This document shows positions 44,152 through 51,280 of a stretch of 64,000 nucleotides of DNA, piece after piece. The notes below the pieces were generated by a model. The model did no database searches. It saw only the letters and a program-made list of their open reading frames with translations, and was not told where the DNA came from. Each line of letters starts with the position of its first letter. The first letter of the stretch is position 1. Position numbers and translations under genes: made by a program. The DNA is from Leptospira semungkisensis. Lineage in GTDB: Bacteria; Spirochaetota; Leptospiria; Leptospirales; Leptospiraceae. The stretch is taken from assembly GCF_004770055.1 (NCBI RefSeq), contig NZ_RQEP01000005.1, positions 434,001 to 498,000 of the forward strand, in the 5' to 3' direction.

Positions 44152-44268
44152 TTAACGGTGGAGGAAGTTACGTAAAGGTTCTACGAAAACCCTTTCCCGA
44201 ATCTTTCTTTCCTTATATTGTTCGAAAAGGATCAGAAAAAGGGCTGTTGCTAAAAACATCGTTTCCAT
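44152..44268 (-). CDS. Possible small membrane protein, 38 residues
   Basis: ATG-started frame: a hydrophobic N-terminal segment (METMFLATALFLILF) followed by a strongly charged part with EQYKERKIRERV. That layout is typical of single-TM small proteins. Support comes from the terminator at 44104-44131, which would end its transcript. Against it: no clear ribosome site is seen before the ATG. Coding status is therefore open. Confidence 0.4.
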   Translation of the reverse strand: METMFLATALFLILFEQYKERKIRERVFVEPLRNFLHR

Positions 44269-44318
44269 ACTAATTTCGACGGCAGTCGGATAAAAATCCC
44301 ACTACCCTTGAGTATGGT

Positions 44319-44336
44319 TTTTGGAAAAAAATTTCC
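44319..44336. repeat. 18-base repeat, copy 1 (TTTTGGAAAAAAATTTCC)
   Basis: The same 18 bases occur at 45173-45190. The core GGAAA...TTTCC is an inverted repeat around an A run. Here it lies 51 bases upstream of the 38-codon frame on the minus strand. It may be a bent-DNA or regulator site. Confidence 0.5.
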
Positions 44337-44408
44337 TAAATTTTTTGTAATTCCTGTAAGATTAGAATGATCGACAGACTTTATCTATTAGATAGAAAAC
44401 CTAAAGTT

Positions 44409-44654
44409 TCAAGACAAAGCGTCTTTCGCTGCCTGCTTTACTTGCTTCAGCAATTTGGCTTTTAGTCTTTCAGGGATCTTGGTAGAAAATTCGAGAGTTT
44501 GAACAAAGATCTCGGCGGCCAGATCCACCATCTCGCTCATTTTTACGTCGTTTTCCCGTGGGATAGATGCGCTTTTTGCCTTAGAGCGCGGGGAGGAAAC
44601 CCTCTTAGAGGCCTTTTTCTTGGGAGACGGTTTCTTTTTCTTCTTTTGGACCAT
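44409..44654 (-). CDS. Small protein with Lys/Ser-rich basic tail
   Basis: 81 residues. The first 35 are a basic low-complexity tail (KKKKKPSPKKKASKR), the rest an amphipathic helical part (DLAAEIFVQTLEFSTKIPERL) ending in a Lys-rich helix. The tail could bind nucleic acid, like that of histone H1-type proteins; no globular family is recognised. ATG start; 57 bases after the 113-residue gene on the same strand. Confidence 0.65.
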   Translation of the reverse strand: MVQKKKKKPSPKKKASKRVSSPRSKAKSASIPRENDVKMSEMVDLAAEIFVQTLEFSTKIPERLKAKLLKQVKQAAKDALS

Positions 44655-44711
44655 TGTTAAAAAGCTCGGGTCCGTACCTTACTTTCTACTTCTCCGGATT
44701 CCAGTCGGATT

Positions 44712-45053
44712 TTATTCCTTTTCTAAAAAAATTCCCAGTACGCGATAACTGTCTATACGATCCATGAGCAGGTTTTTTTGCTCCAATTCGTATGAGTATG
44801 GGGAATCAGTGAGGATCAACACTTCTTCTCCTCTTCTCCACTTCCCTTCCGATTCAGTCACATAAAAGAATTTGGAATATTTTCTCAGATCCAAACACTC
44901 TTCGACTGTCTCCCAATGTGCGGATACGGAAGGGGTTTCCTCCGTATGTTTTGAATCCGGGACTAAAATTCTTTCTTTTCCAAGAAAGGTCCGCACTTCT
45001 CCGGTTCGAATATTCTCCGCAGTTATAAACAAGGAACTCATCTCCTTGAGCAA
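44712..45053 (-). CDS. Small protein of unknown function
   Basis: About 109-113 residues, soluble and acidic, with a beta-rich middle (YSKFFYVTESEGKWRRGEEV). In-frame TTG at 45053 and ATG at 45041 are the possible starts; an AAGGAG directly abuts the ATG, too close to serve it, so the start is uncertain. No family recognised. Lies downstream of the acyl-CoA operon but 258 bases away. Confidence 0.6.
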   Translation of the reverse strand: MLKEMSSLFITAENIRTGEVRTFLGKERILVPDSKHTEETPSVSAHWETVEECLDLRKYSKFFYVTESEGKWRRGEEVLILTDSPYSYELEQKNLLMDRIDSYRVLGIFLEKE

Positions 45054-45167
45054 GGCTTAGACTGAAATTTTGAAGAACTTGTTTTCGAATGGATACGTAA
45101 GTTTTCGATTCGCAAAAAGATTCCTCGCTCTAAGCTAAAAATCTGACGAATCCAACTAAAAGCGTAC

Positions 45168-45199
45168 TTCAGTTTTGGAAAAAAATTTCCAAAACTGAA
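45168..45199. repeat. 14-bp perfect inverted repeat containing 18-base repeat copy 2
   Basis: TTCAGTTTTGGAAA pairs with TTTCCAAAACTGAA around an AAAA loop. The inner 18 bases (45173-45190) are identical to 44319-44336. It lies between the acyl-CoA operon and the gene at 44712 with no T run after it on either strand, so a regulator site or RNA processing site is as likely as a terminator. Confidence 0.6.
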
Positions 45200-45251
45200 A
45201 GAAGAAGTTTTTGGTTAATAGGAATATTCTAAACGATTTTCTTTTATTTGA

Positions 45252-45268
45252 AAAGGTGTCACACCTTT
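45252..45268 (-). terminator. Small hairpin behind the acyl-CoA operon
   Basis: AAAGGTG and CACCTTT form a 7-bp stem with a 3-base loop, 43 bases past the thiolase-like stop codon; on the minus strand the stem ends in TTTTC. Weak terminator candidate, or an operator. Confidence 0.35.
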
Positions 45269-45311
45269 AGTGATAGAAAATCTTTCTAATTTTGCAAGAC
45301 GAACGATCGAT

Positions 45312-46853
45312 TTATAAAAGAGTAGCCTTCCATCTTCTGCCTTCCCGATCGATTTTTACCCGAGTTTTGTCGTATTGCAATTCGTCCCCGCTCTTTCTAA
45401 TCGTCCCGTCTTTCTCATGAATGTTCGCGAGAACAAAACGGTTTTCTCCTAGCTTAACTAGAACCAAAGAATAAGGAGGCTTCCAAGAAAATCCTGGATT
45501 CATATTCACTGTGGTAGAAGACCAAACGGTCCCTTCTTCTCCTGGATCCGCACCTGGGCGATTCAAGCTTAGAGGAGTCAATTTGGGAGCCTTAGATTTT
45601 CTTTCTGGACCAGGACGTTCTGAAGAGAATAACGCAACCGAATTGATGCTGTCTATTCCCCCATTACCGCCGAGTAGAGAAACCTTAGGAGAGAATTTTT
45701 GAACCTTGCCTACTTGATCTTCCTGCGCATAGAGTCCGTACTGGACCGCGATGTCTACCAGCCCAGTTGCGGCAGAAATAGACATTGCAGCCTGATAATT
45801 CAAGATCCCTCCCATACTATTGATCGGGATATTTTTTCCATTAGAAAGTTTTAATGAAGAATTCTTCAAAGACTCTATAACATCTTTTCGAGGAAGTTTG
45901 AAATACTGAGAAGACTGTTGGACTACCATTCCAGTAAAGCAATCGTAGATCCAAGCATAATCGACTTCTTCTCTTTGATAGCCGGATTGAGAGAAGAGTT
46001 TTTCTCCCGCATTCCCCGAAGGAGATGCGAATCCACCTTTCAATATAAAGTATTCGCTATGTGCAGCATGAGAAGCCCCCACTAAATGGATGGGCTTTAG
46101 ATCTTTTCGGATCCAACCTTTAGCCTTCCAACTCTCTGCTTTCTCTTCAGATACAAGCAAAGTTGCAAATCCGTGATCGGTTACAATAGCAATCATTGGA
46201 CTCGGATAAGGATCCGAGATCGGCCTAGACATTTGCTTTTCGGTAATCTCTTGTTGGTACGTAAATGCTCTTGGATTCCCGATCGCATTCGATCGGAATT
46301 TCTTAGTGATATCCGTTAAGTCCGAAATGCTAATCCCTTCTTCGAACATCATTCTCTTCATGAGAAGTCCGTACATCGCGATCAATGTAGCGCCGTTATC
46401 TAATTCGAATTCAGGATGGCATACAGTTTCATTCACGAGCTTTAGATCGGAAACTTGTTTGAACGCCGACTTAGGAACATCTGCAGCAGCAACCAATACG
46501 ACTGCATCAGGATTATCTACCAAGATGGTCCTTGCCTGTCCGATTGCTCCGGTTACACTGGCTCCTCCTAGATCGATTACGTGGGCTTTCATTCCGGTAT
46601 ATCCTAGATCATTTGCAATTCTTACTGTATGTCCGTATCCTTGCTTGCCGAGAGAAGCAGCCTCAACACTCACAAAATCCGTGATTTCGGAAGCGAGAGT
46701 TTCATTCTTCATTCCAAGAAAATCCAAAAGAGTGTTTATAGATTTCTTATAATGATGAAATACCTTTAACTGGCCACTCCACTCTTTATATTCCGCCTCC
46801 GGAAAATCTTTTGTAGTACTATCGGCCATTCCTAAAAGAACTGGAAAACTCAT
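45312..46853 (-). CDS. Thiolase-fold protein lacking the catalytic residues, with C-terminal OB-fold
   Basis: 513 residues. SCP2-thiolase family features: VLVAAADVPKSAF, IYDCFTGMVVQQ and SMGGILN with SAATGL. The three catalytic places are altered: the nucleophile Cys is Ser99 (GGASVTGA), the GHP His motif is replaced by NYQAAMS, and the final CxG is GGNGG. A DUF35-type OB-fold is fused at the C-terminus (about 430-513, PPYSLVLVKLG). So classical thiolysis is unlikely. Actinobacterial steroid side-chain aldolases (Ltp2) are Cys-less thiolase homologues that work with a DUF35 partner, and could be a model. Last gene of a four-gene operon. Confidence 0.82.
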   Translation of the reverse strand: MSFPVLLGMADSTTKDFPEAEYKEWSGQLKVFHHYKKSINTLLDFLGMKNETLASEITDFVSVEAASLGKQGYGHTVRIANDLGYTGMKAHVIDLGGASVTGAIGQARTILVDNPDAVVLVAAADVPKSAFKQVSDLKLVNETVCHPEFELDNGATLIAMYGLLMKRMMFEEGISISDLTDITKKFRSNAIGNPRAFTYQQEITEKQMSRPISDPYPSPMIAIVTDHGFATLLVSEEKAESWKAKGWIRKDLKPIHLVGASHAAHSEYFILKGGFASPSGNAGEKLFSQSGYQREEVDYAWIYDCFTGMVVQQSSQYFKLPRKDVIESLKNSSLKLSNGKNIPINSMGGILNYQAAMSISAATGLVDIAVQYGLYAQEDQVGKVQKFSPKVSLLGGNGGIDSINSVALFSSERPGPERKSKAPKLTPLSLNRPGADPGEEGTVWSSTTVNMNPGFSWKPPYSLVLVKLGENRFVLANIHEKDGTIRKSGDELQYDKTRVKIDREGRRWKATLL

Positions 46854-46871
46854 GTATAACTCCTGAGATGC

Positions 46872-47300
46872 TTAAGCGGCGCCGGGAGGAATGACTTTGC
46901 ATTCTCCCTTGCCTATAGTTTCATTTTTTTGATTGGTCCATTCGATATTCATCGAAACTGCTTTGAGTCTTGGGATTTTTTCCTTCACTTCGACCGTGCA
47001 AGTAATCGTATCTCCCGGAAAAACAGGTTTGCGAAACTTAGTAAGAGTTTCCAGAGCAATGGTCCCAAGCCCTGGAAGTTTCATACCAAGCACAGGTGCA
47101 AGAAGAGAGGCTGCCAATCCTCCATGAGCGATACGGGTCTTGAATGCAGTGGTCTTAGCATATTCCTCGTCAACATGCAAAGGATTGAAATCACCACTGA
47201 TCCCTGCAAATAAATAGATATCCGTTTCAGTTATCGTTTTTGTGAAGCTTGCCTTTTCTCCGATTTGGATCTCATCATAGGTTTTTCCCTTTTGGTACAT
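46872..47300 (-). CDS. MaoC-like (R)-specific enoyl-CoA hydratase
   Basis: 142 residues, single hotdog domain. The catalytic dyad is in AGISGDFNPLHVDEEYA (Asp and His), followed by RIAHGGLAASLL. Members hydrate trans-2-enoyl-CoA to (R)-3-hydroxyacyl-CoA. It sits between the acyl-CoA dehydrogenase (21-base gap) and the thiolase-like protein (18-base gap), the logical middle step in acyl-chain breakdown. Complete and of usual length. Confidence 0.92.
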   Translation of the reverse strand: MYQKGKTYDEIQIGEKASFTKTITETDIYLFAGISGDFNPLHVDEEYAKTTAFKTRIAHGGLAASLLAPVLGMKLPGLGTIALETLTKFRKPVFPGDTITCTVEVKEKIPRLKAVSMNIEWTNQKNETIGKGECKVIPPGAA

Positions 47301-47321
47301 TCAAAATTCCTTATAATATCC

Positions 47322-48938
47322 TTACGCGATTTGAGCGCCTAAGACCCCATTTTTCAAGAACTCAACACATTCAGCGACATCCTTCTCTACCGTAGGAAGT
47401 TCGGAAAATCTGTTTAACAATTCCTTCGTTCTTTCTGGATCCAGCTCTTTTAAGAAATGAACGCTCTTGAAGAATTTACATCCTGCGTAAAAAGTAAGGA
47501 TCCTAAGATCTCTTATTCTATCTTCAGACTTATAGTCTGCGTTGGATTGAACCGCGTCCCAGAGTCCGAGTTGAACAGATACTATGAATACCGCCAGATC
47601 CGCGAAGCCAAACTCTGAGGATTGTTTCTTCTTTCTATCCGGATTCTCTCCTGCAGATCTAAGAAGTTCTTTGGCTGCAGCTAAGACTCTTCCTTCAGGA
47701 GTATTTCCAAGTAAGTTCTCCGCCTTTTGTCTCACTTCTTCTGGAAGAGACTGTCCTAAAACAGTCATGAATTTATCGAAGCCAGCGTACGTAGAAGATA
47801 TAATACTTCTTTGAATCTCCGAAGTCCCTCCTCCGATGGTGCCTAACTTTACGTCTCTGAATTGTCTGCTTACATGACATTCCCTCATGTAGCCCATTCC
47901 CCCGTGAATCTGTACTGCGTCATTGGCGATCTCTTCGGCAGTTTCAGTTACGAATACTTTCAGTGCGGAGCTTTCGAATGGAAGGCTCGCTGTAGGATCA
48001 GTGTCCTTCTTGTTCGCAACGAAATAGATCAATCTACGAGAAGCGCAGAGATATACCCAGTTTCGTGCGAGCTTCTCTTGCACTCCGAAGAAGGAGAGAA
48101 TAGGTTTGCCGAACTGATGACGCTTCCAAGCATAATCCAAGCATAGCTCCAGTCCAAACTCCATTCCTCCAGGAACGGCAGCGACAAGAACTGTTCTTTC
48201 CCATTCCAAGGTTCCCTTACCGATACGAACAAATCCGGAGTTCAAAGGCCCGAGTAGATTTTCGTCAGGCACAAACATATCTTGAAAAGAAAGCTCGGCT
48301 GTCATGGAAGTATTGTGGCCTAGTTTTTTTAAGACCTTACTCACATGAAATCCTTTCATATTCGATTCTACGATGAATGCAGAAACTCCCATAGGCCCGC
48401 GGGACTTGGTAGTTCTAGCCATAATGATGAATACTTGTCCGTTTGGTCCATTCGTAATATATAATTTACTTCCGTTTAATATGAACCCACCATCAACTTT
48501 GGTAGCGAAGGTGTTCATTGCCGCAGCATCGGAACCGGAATCCGGCTCAGTCAATCCGAGACCCGCAATCCATTCGCCTGAAGCCAACTTAGGAAGGTAT
48601 TTCTTCTTCTGAGCTTCTGTTCCTTGGAAGAGAATCGGAAGAGTTCCGATAATCATGTGGGCTCCCCACGAAAGTCCGAAACCTCCGTCTAAGGAACCAG
48701 CATTAAACGCCTCTTGCGCGATACAACATTGCAGACAGGTTCCTCCCTGTCCGCCGTATTCCTCAGGAACAGGAATGCCTAAAAGGCCCATGCCTCCCAT
48801 CTCTTTCCAAATCGAATCACCCCAAGTGCTAGTCTCATCCCTTTCCTCTACAGAAGGAAGAACTCTTTCCTTGGCGAAATCTTTTACGTTTTCATAAAAC
48901 TCTAAATCCGAAGAACTTAAATATGGATTTAAAAACAC
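47322..48938 (-). CDS. Acyl-CoA dehydrogenase
   Basis: 538 residues, FAD-dependent. Domain order is normal: N-terminal helical part, beta domain (GLTEPDSGSDAAAM, KLYITNGPNG), C-terminal helical part (HQFGKPILSF, QIHGGMGYMRECHVSRQFRD). At the usual catalytic Glu place of medium-chain enzymes the sequence is GTIGGGTSEIQ, so Glu is absent; a Glu in LEWERTVLVAA corresponds to the place used by isovaleryl- and long-chain enzymes. A C-terminal extension of about 110 residues is helical. Forms the first oxidation step of the operon. Confidence 0.92.
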   Translation of the reverse strand: MFLNPYLSSSDLEFYENVKDFAKERVLPSVEERDETSTWGDSIWKEMGGMGLLGIPVPEEYGGQGGTCLQCCIAQEAFNAGSLDGGFGLSWGAHMIIGTLPILFQGTEAQKKKYLPKLASGEWIAGLGLTEPDSGSDAAAMNTFATKVDGGFILNGSKLYITNGPNGQVFIIMARTTKSRGPMGVSAFIVESNMKGFHVSKVLKKLGHNTSMTAELSFQDMFVPDENLLGPLNSGFVRIGKGTLEWERTVLVAAVPGGMEFGLELCLDYAWKRHQFGKPILSFFGVQEKLARNWVYLCASRRLIYFVANKKDTDPTASLPFESSALKVFVTETAEEIANDAVQIHGGMGYMRECHVSRQFRDVKLGTIGGGTSEIQRSIISSTYAGFDKFMTVLGQSLPEEVRQKAENLLGNTPEGRVLAAAKELLRSAGENPDRKKKQSSEFGFADLAVFIVSVQLGLWDAVQSNADYKSEDRIRDLRILTFYAGCKFFKSVHFLKELDPERTKELLNRFSELPTVEKDVAECVEFLKNGVLGAQIA

Positions 48939-48960
48939 GATATCCTCTCCCGATTCCGAT

Positions 48961-50874
48961 CTAATTTTTTGTAAGATCGGAAACTTCTTTTTTAAAACTT
49001 TCTAATATTTCGTTACGTTTAATCTTAAGGGTTCGAGTCATTTCTCGATCCGGATCAAAAGGCCGAGATAATACATAAAACGCATTCTGAGGAATCACTT
49101 CGAAAGACTTGAACCCGTTCTTGCGAGAAATTCTCTCAGATACTTCCTTCTTGAATATTTCTCTGATCTTAGGATTAGTATTCCAAGAATTCTGATCTTC
49201 AGGCAGCTCCGGAAACTCAGCTTTCAATCTTTCAAAATCAGGCACGATCAAAACTACCAAATGCTTTGCTTCATGTCCGGTCACCATTACCTGATTCACA
49301 TAAGGCGAATTCAAAAGCTGATCCTCAATGGGAACCGGCTCCACATTTTCTCCGCCTGCAAGAACGATTGTATCTTTTGCACGCCCAGCAAATACTAACT
49401 CGTTTCTATAATTGAAACGCATAATATCTCCCGTATCAAAGAAACCATTCTTATCAAAGACAACCTCGTTCAATTCAGGTCGCTTGTAATATCCCATCAG
49501 CACTTGCTTGGATTTTACCCAGAGACTTCCTTTTCCACCTGGAGGAACAAGATTGCCGTGTTCATCTTTCAGAATGCATTCATATCCTTGGATAGGAGTT
49601 CCCACAGTTCCGGGAGAAGGTTGCTTAGGTTTACGAATGGAAAGCACTGCAGAGGTTTCAGTCATACCGTAACCTTCAAGCACGATCAATCCGATCGAAG
49701 AAAGGAATTTATCTACAACGGAAGGAAGAGCACTTCCCGCAGAAACGGAAACCCTGAGCTTTCCACCCAATGCCTTATGGATCGGACGAAATACCAGGAG
49801 CGCTCCTAATTTCAAAGGCGAAAGTAGGATTAAATTTATTAAGGCTAATAATTTTGAAAATGGACGAAGGATCAGATTCGGTCTTTGAATATGAAAATCA
49901 TATCCGAAGAGGATTCCCTTTTGGGTAGCCCAGAGATGTCCAATCCTTAGAAAGAAATCAAAGATTGCCTTTTTCAAAGCTGATTCTTTAGAAACCTTAT
50001 TTATAATTCCATTATATAAGGATTCCCAAATTCTTGGAACCGATGGGAATAATGTAGGCTGAAAATCTTTCAGATCTTCTCTGAGATTATTTATATTCGA
50101 GACTAAGAACCCAGCTCCCAATTCGACAATGCAATACTCGATGGCTCTTTCAAAAGCATGCCAAGGCGGAAGAAGACTCACTCCAGAATCTGAAGAGTTT
50201 AACTGAACGAATCCGATCACCTTCTCCACTGCGGAGATCCAACCTGTTTGGGTCAGCATAACTCCTTTAGGAGCTCCAGTTGTTCCGGAAGTATAGATCA
50301 AAGTGGCAAGTTCATTCGGAGTTTTTTCCTTCATGCGCTGTTTTACGCAATCAGGATGAGAGGAAAGATAAGATTTTCCTTTTTCGATTAGATCGGAAAG
50401 ACTACCTTCTCCTGTTTTTAGGTTTCCAAGATCATCTTCCATCACAAAGACTTTCTGCAAAGAAGGAAGCTTAGCTCCTAATTGAAGTAATCTTTGTTTA
50501 TCTTTTTCTTTTTGAACGAGAGCATATTTACTTTCGGAATGATTAACAATGTATAAAATATCTTCGTCTACAACATCGGTTCCTCTTGGAACAGAAACTG
50601 CACCGGCAGTTACGATTGCTATATCACCGATAATCCAGTTCTGACTAGCATCACATAGATAAAGGAACTTGTCGTCTTTTTGGACTCCTTCAGCAATGAA
50701 TCCCGCGATCAAAGAATCTACTAAGGATTTAATTTCGGAAAAAGGTCTACCTTTGATCCCATCTTTTGTTCTTCTGGAAAAACTTTCCTTATTCGGGAAC
50801 CTATTTGCCGTCTTCTCCAGCATGTCATAAAAATATTTTTGATCTGTTTCCAAAAACTCACCCACGAAATACAT
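48961..50874 (-). CDS. Long-chain acyl-CoA synthetase (AMP-forming)
   Basis: About 637 residues. ANL-superfamily motifs: LIYTSGTTGAPKGVML (P-loop), LPPWHAFERAIEY, EGYGMTETSAVLS, FFDTGDIM and the hinge FAGRAKDTIVLAGGENV. The length and the insertion after the first domain resemble FadD15-type fatty-acid ligases. It activates a carboxylic acid to the CoA thioester for the following three enzymes. ATG 50874 is preferred; a TTG at 50934 is in frame upstream but has no better ribosome site. First gene of the operon, gap to the next 22 bases. Confidence 0.92.
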   Translation of the reverse strand: MYFVGEFLETDQKYFYDMLEKTANRFPNKESFSRRTKDGIKGRPFSEIKSLVDSLIAGFIAEGVQKDDKFLYLCDASQNWIIGDIAIVTAGAVSVPRGTDVVDEDILYIVNHSESKYALVQKEKDKQRLLQLGAKLPSLQKVFVMEDDLGNLKTGEGSLSDLIEKGKSYLSSHPDCVKQRMKEKTPNELATLIYTSGTTGAPKGVMLTQTGWISAVEKVIGFVQLNSSDSGVSLLPPWHAFERAIEYCIVELGAGFLVSNINNLREDLKDFQPTLFPSVPRIWESLYNGIINKVSKESALKKAIFDFFLRIGHLWATQKGILFGYDFHIQRPNLILRPFSKLLALINLILLSPLKLGALLVFRPIHKALGGKLRVSVSAGSALPSVVDKFLSSIGLIVLEGYGMTETSAVLSIRKPKQPSPGTVGTPIQGYECILKDEHGNLVPPGGKGSLWVKSKQVLMGYYKRPELNEVVFDKNGFFDTGDIMRFNYRNELVFAGRAKDTIVLAGGENVEPVPIEDQLLNSPYVNQVMVTGHEAKHLVVLIVPDFERLKAEFPELPEDQNSWNTNPKIREIFKKEVSERISRKNGFKSFEVIPQNAFYVLSRPFDPDREMTRTLKIKRNEILESFKKEVSDLTKN

Positions 50875-50993
50875 CTTACTTAAGGCCGAAACCTCTCCGG
50901 ACGGAAACTCTATCTTCAAGGACCTATGCTTCAATCGATTTTTATTTAACGATGAAAAACCGTAAATGGTGAACTTTTGTTCATGACGTTTTC

Positions 50994-51182
50994 TCAGTTC
51001 TCTCGATGAACTATGTTCGTTTCAAATCGAGTCAAACAATCTTTACACAAACAGTTCTCATACATCTCTCTTATATTCTGTAAGGCTTTCGCATCTAGAG
51101 ATACATGAAAGCACCAACATGCATTCTCATCTACTCCGCAGTCGAAAGATTTCAAGCAACTAGGACATTGCTTTTGAGTCAT
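50994..51182 (-). CDS. Cysteine-rich CWC family small protein
   Basis: 62 residues with seven Cys: CPSCLKSFDCGVDENACWCF near the N-terminus and CLCKDCL near the end. This spacing with a CWC motif marks the small cysteine-rich CWC family, probable zinc-binding proteins of unknown role. ATG start with a Lys-Gln-rich first turn. Lies between ligA and the acyl-CoA ligase gene, 98 bases after ligA. Confidence 0.85.
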   Translation of the reverse strand: MTQKQCPSCLKSFDCGVDENACWCFHVSLDAKALQNIREMYENCLCKDCLTRFETNIVHREN

Positions 51183-51280
51183 GGGAAAGATGATCTACCT
51201 AGATCCGAATTTTTCAATCCTTTCCGCAAAGAGGAAGGCGAGTAAGGAATATTTGTAATGAGGTTTATTTTAGAATGGAT

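Larger units (their letters stand above)
44026..44408. other. 383-base region with a 38-codon frame, a terminator and a repeat
   Basis: The only stretch over 300 bases without a sizeable gene. Within it lie a minus-strand 38-codon frame (44152-44268), a terminator-like hairpin behind that frame (44104-44131), and one copy of an 18-base repeat (44319-44336). The last 80 bases before the SUFU operon must hold its promoter, but I could not name a -10 or -35. Confidence 0.6.
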
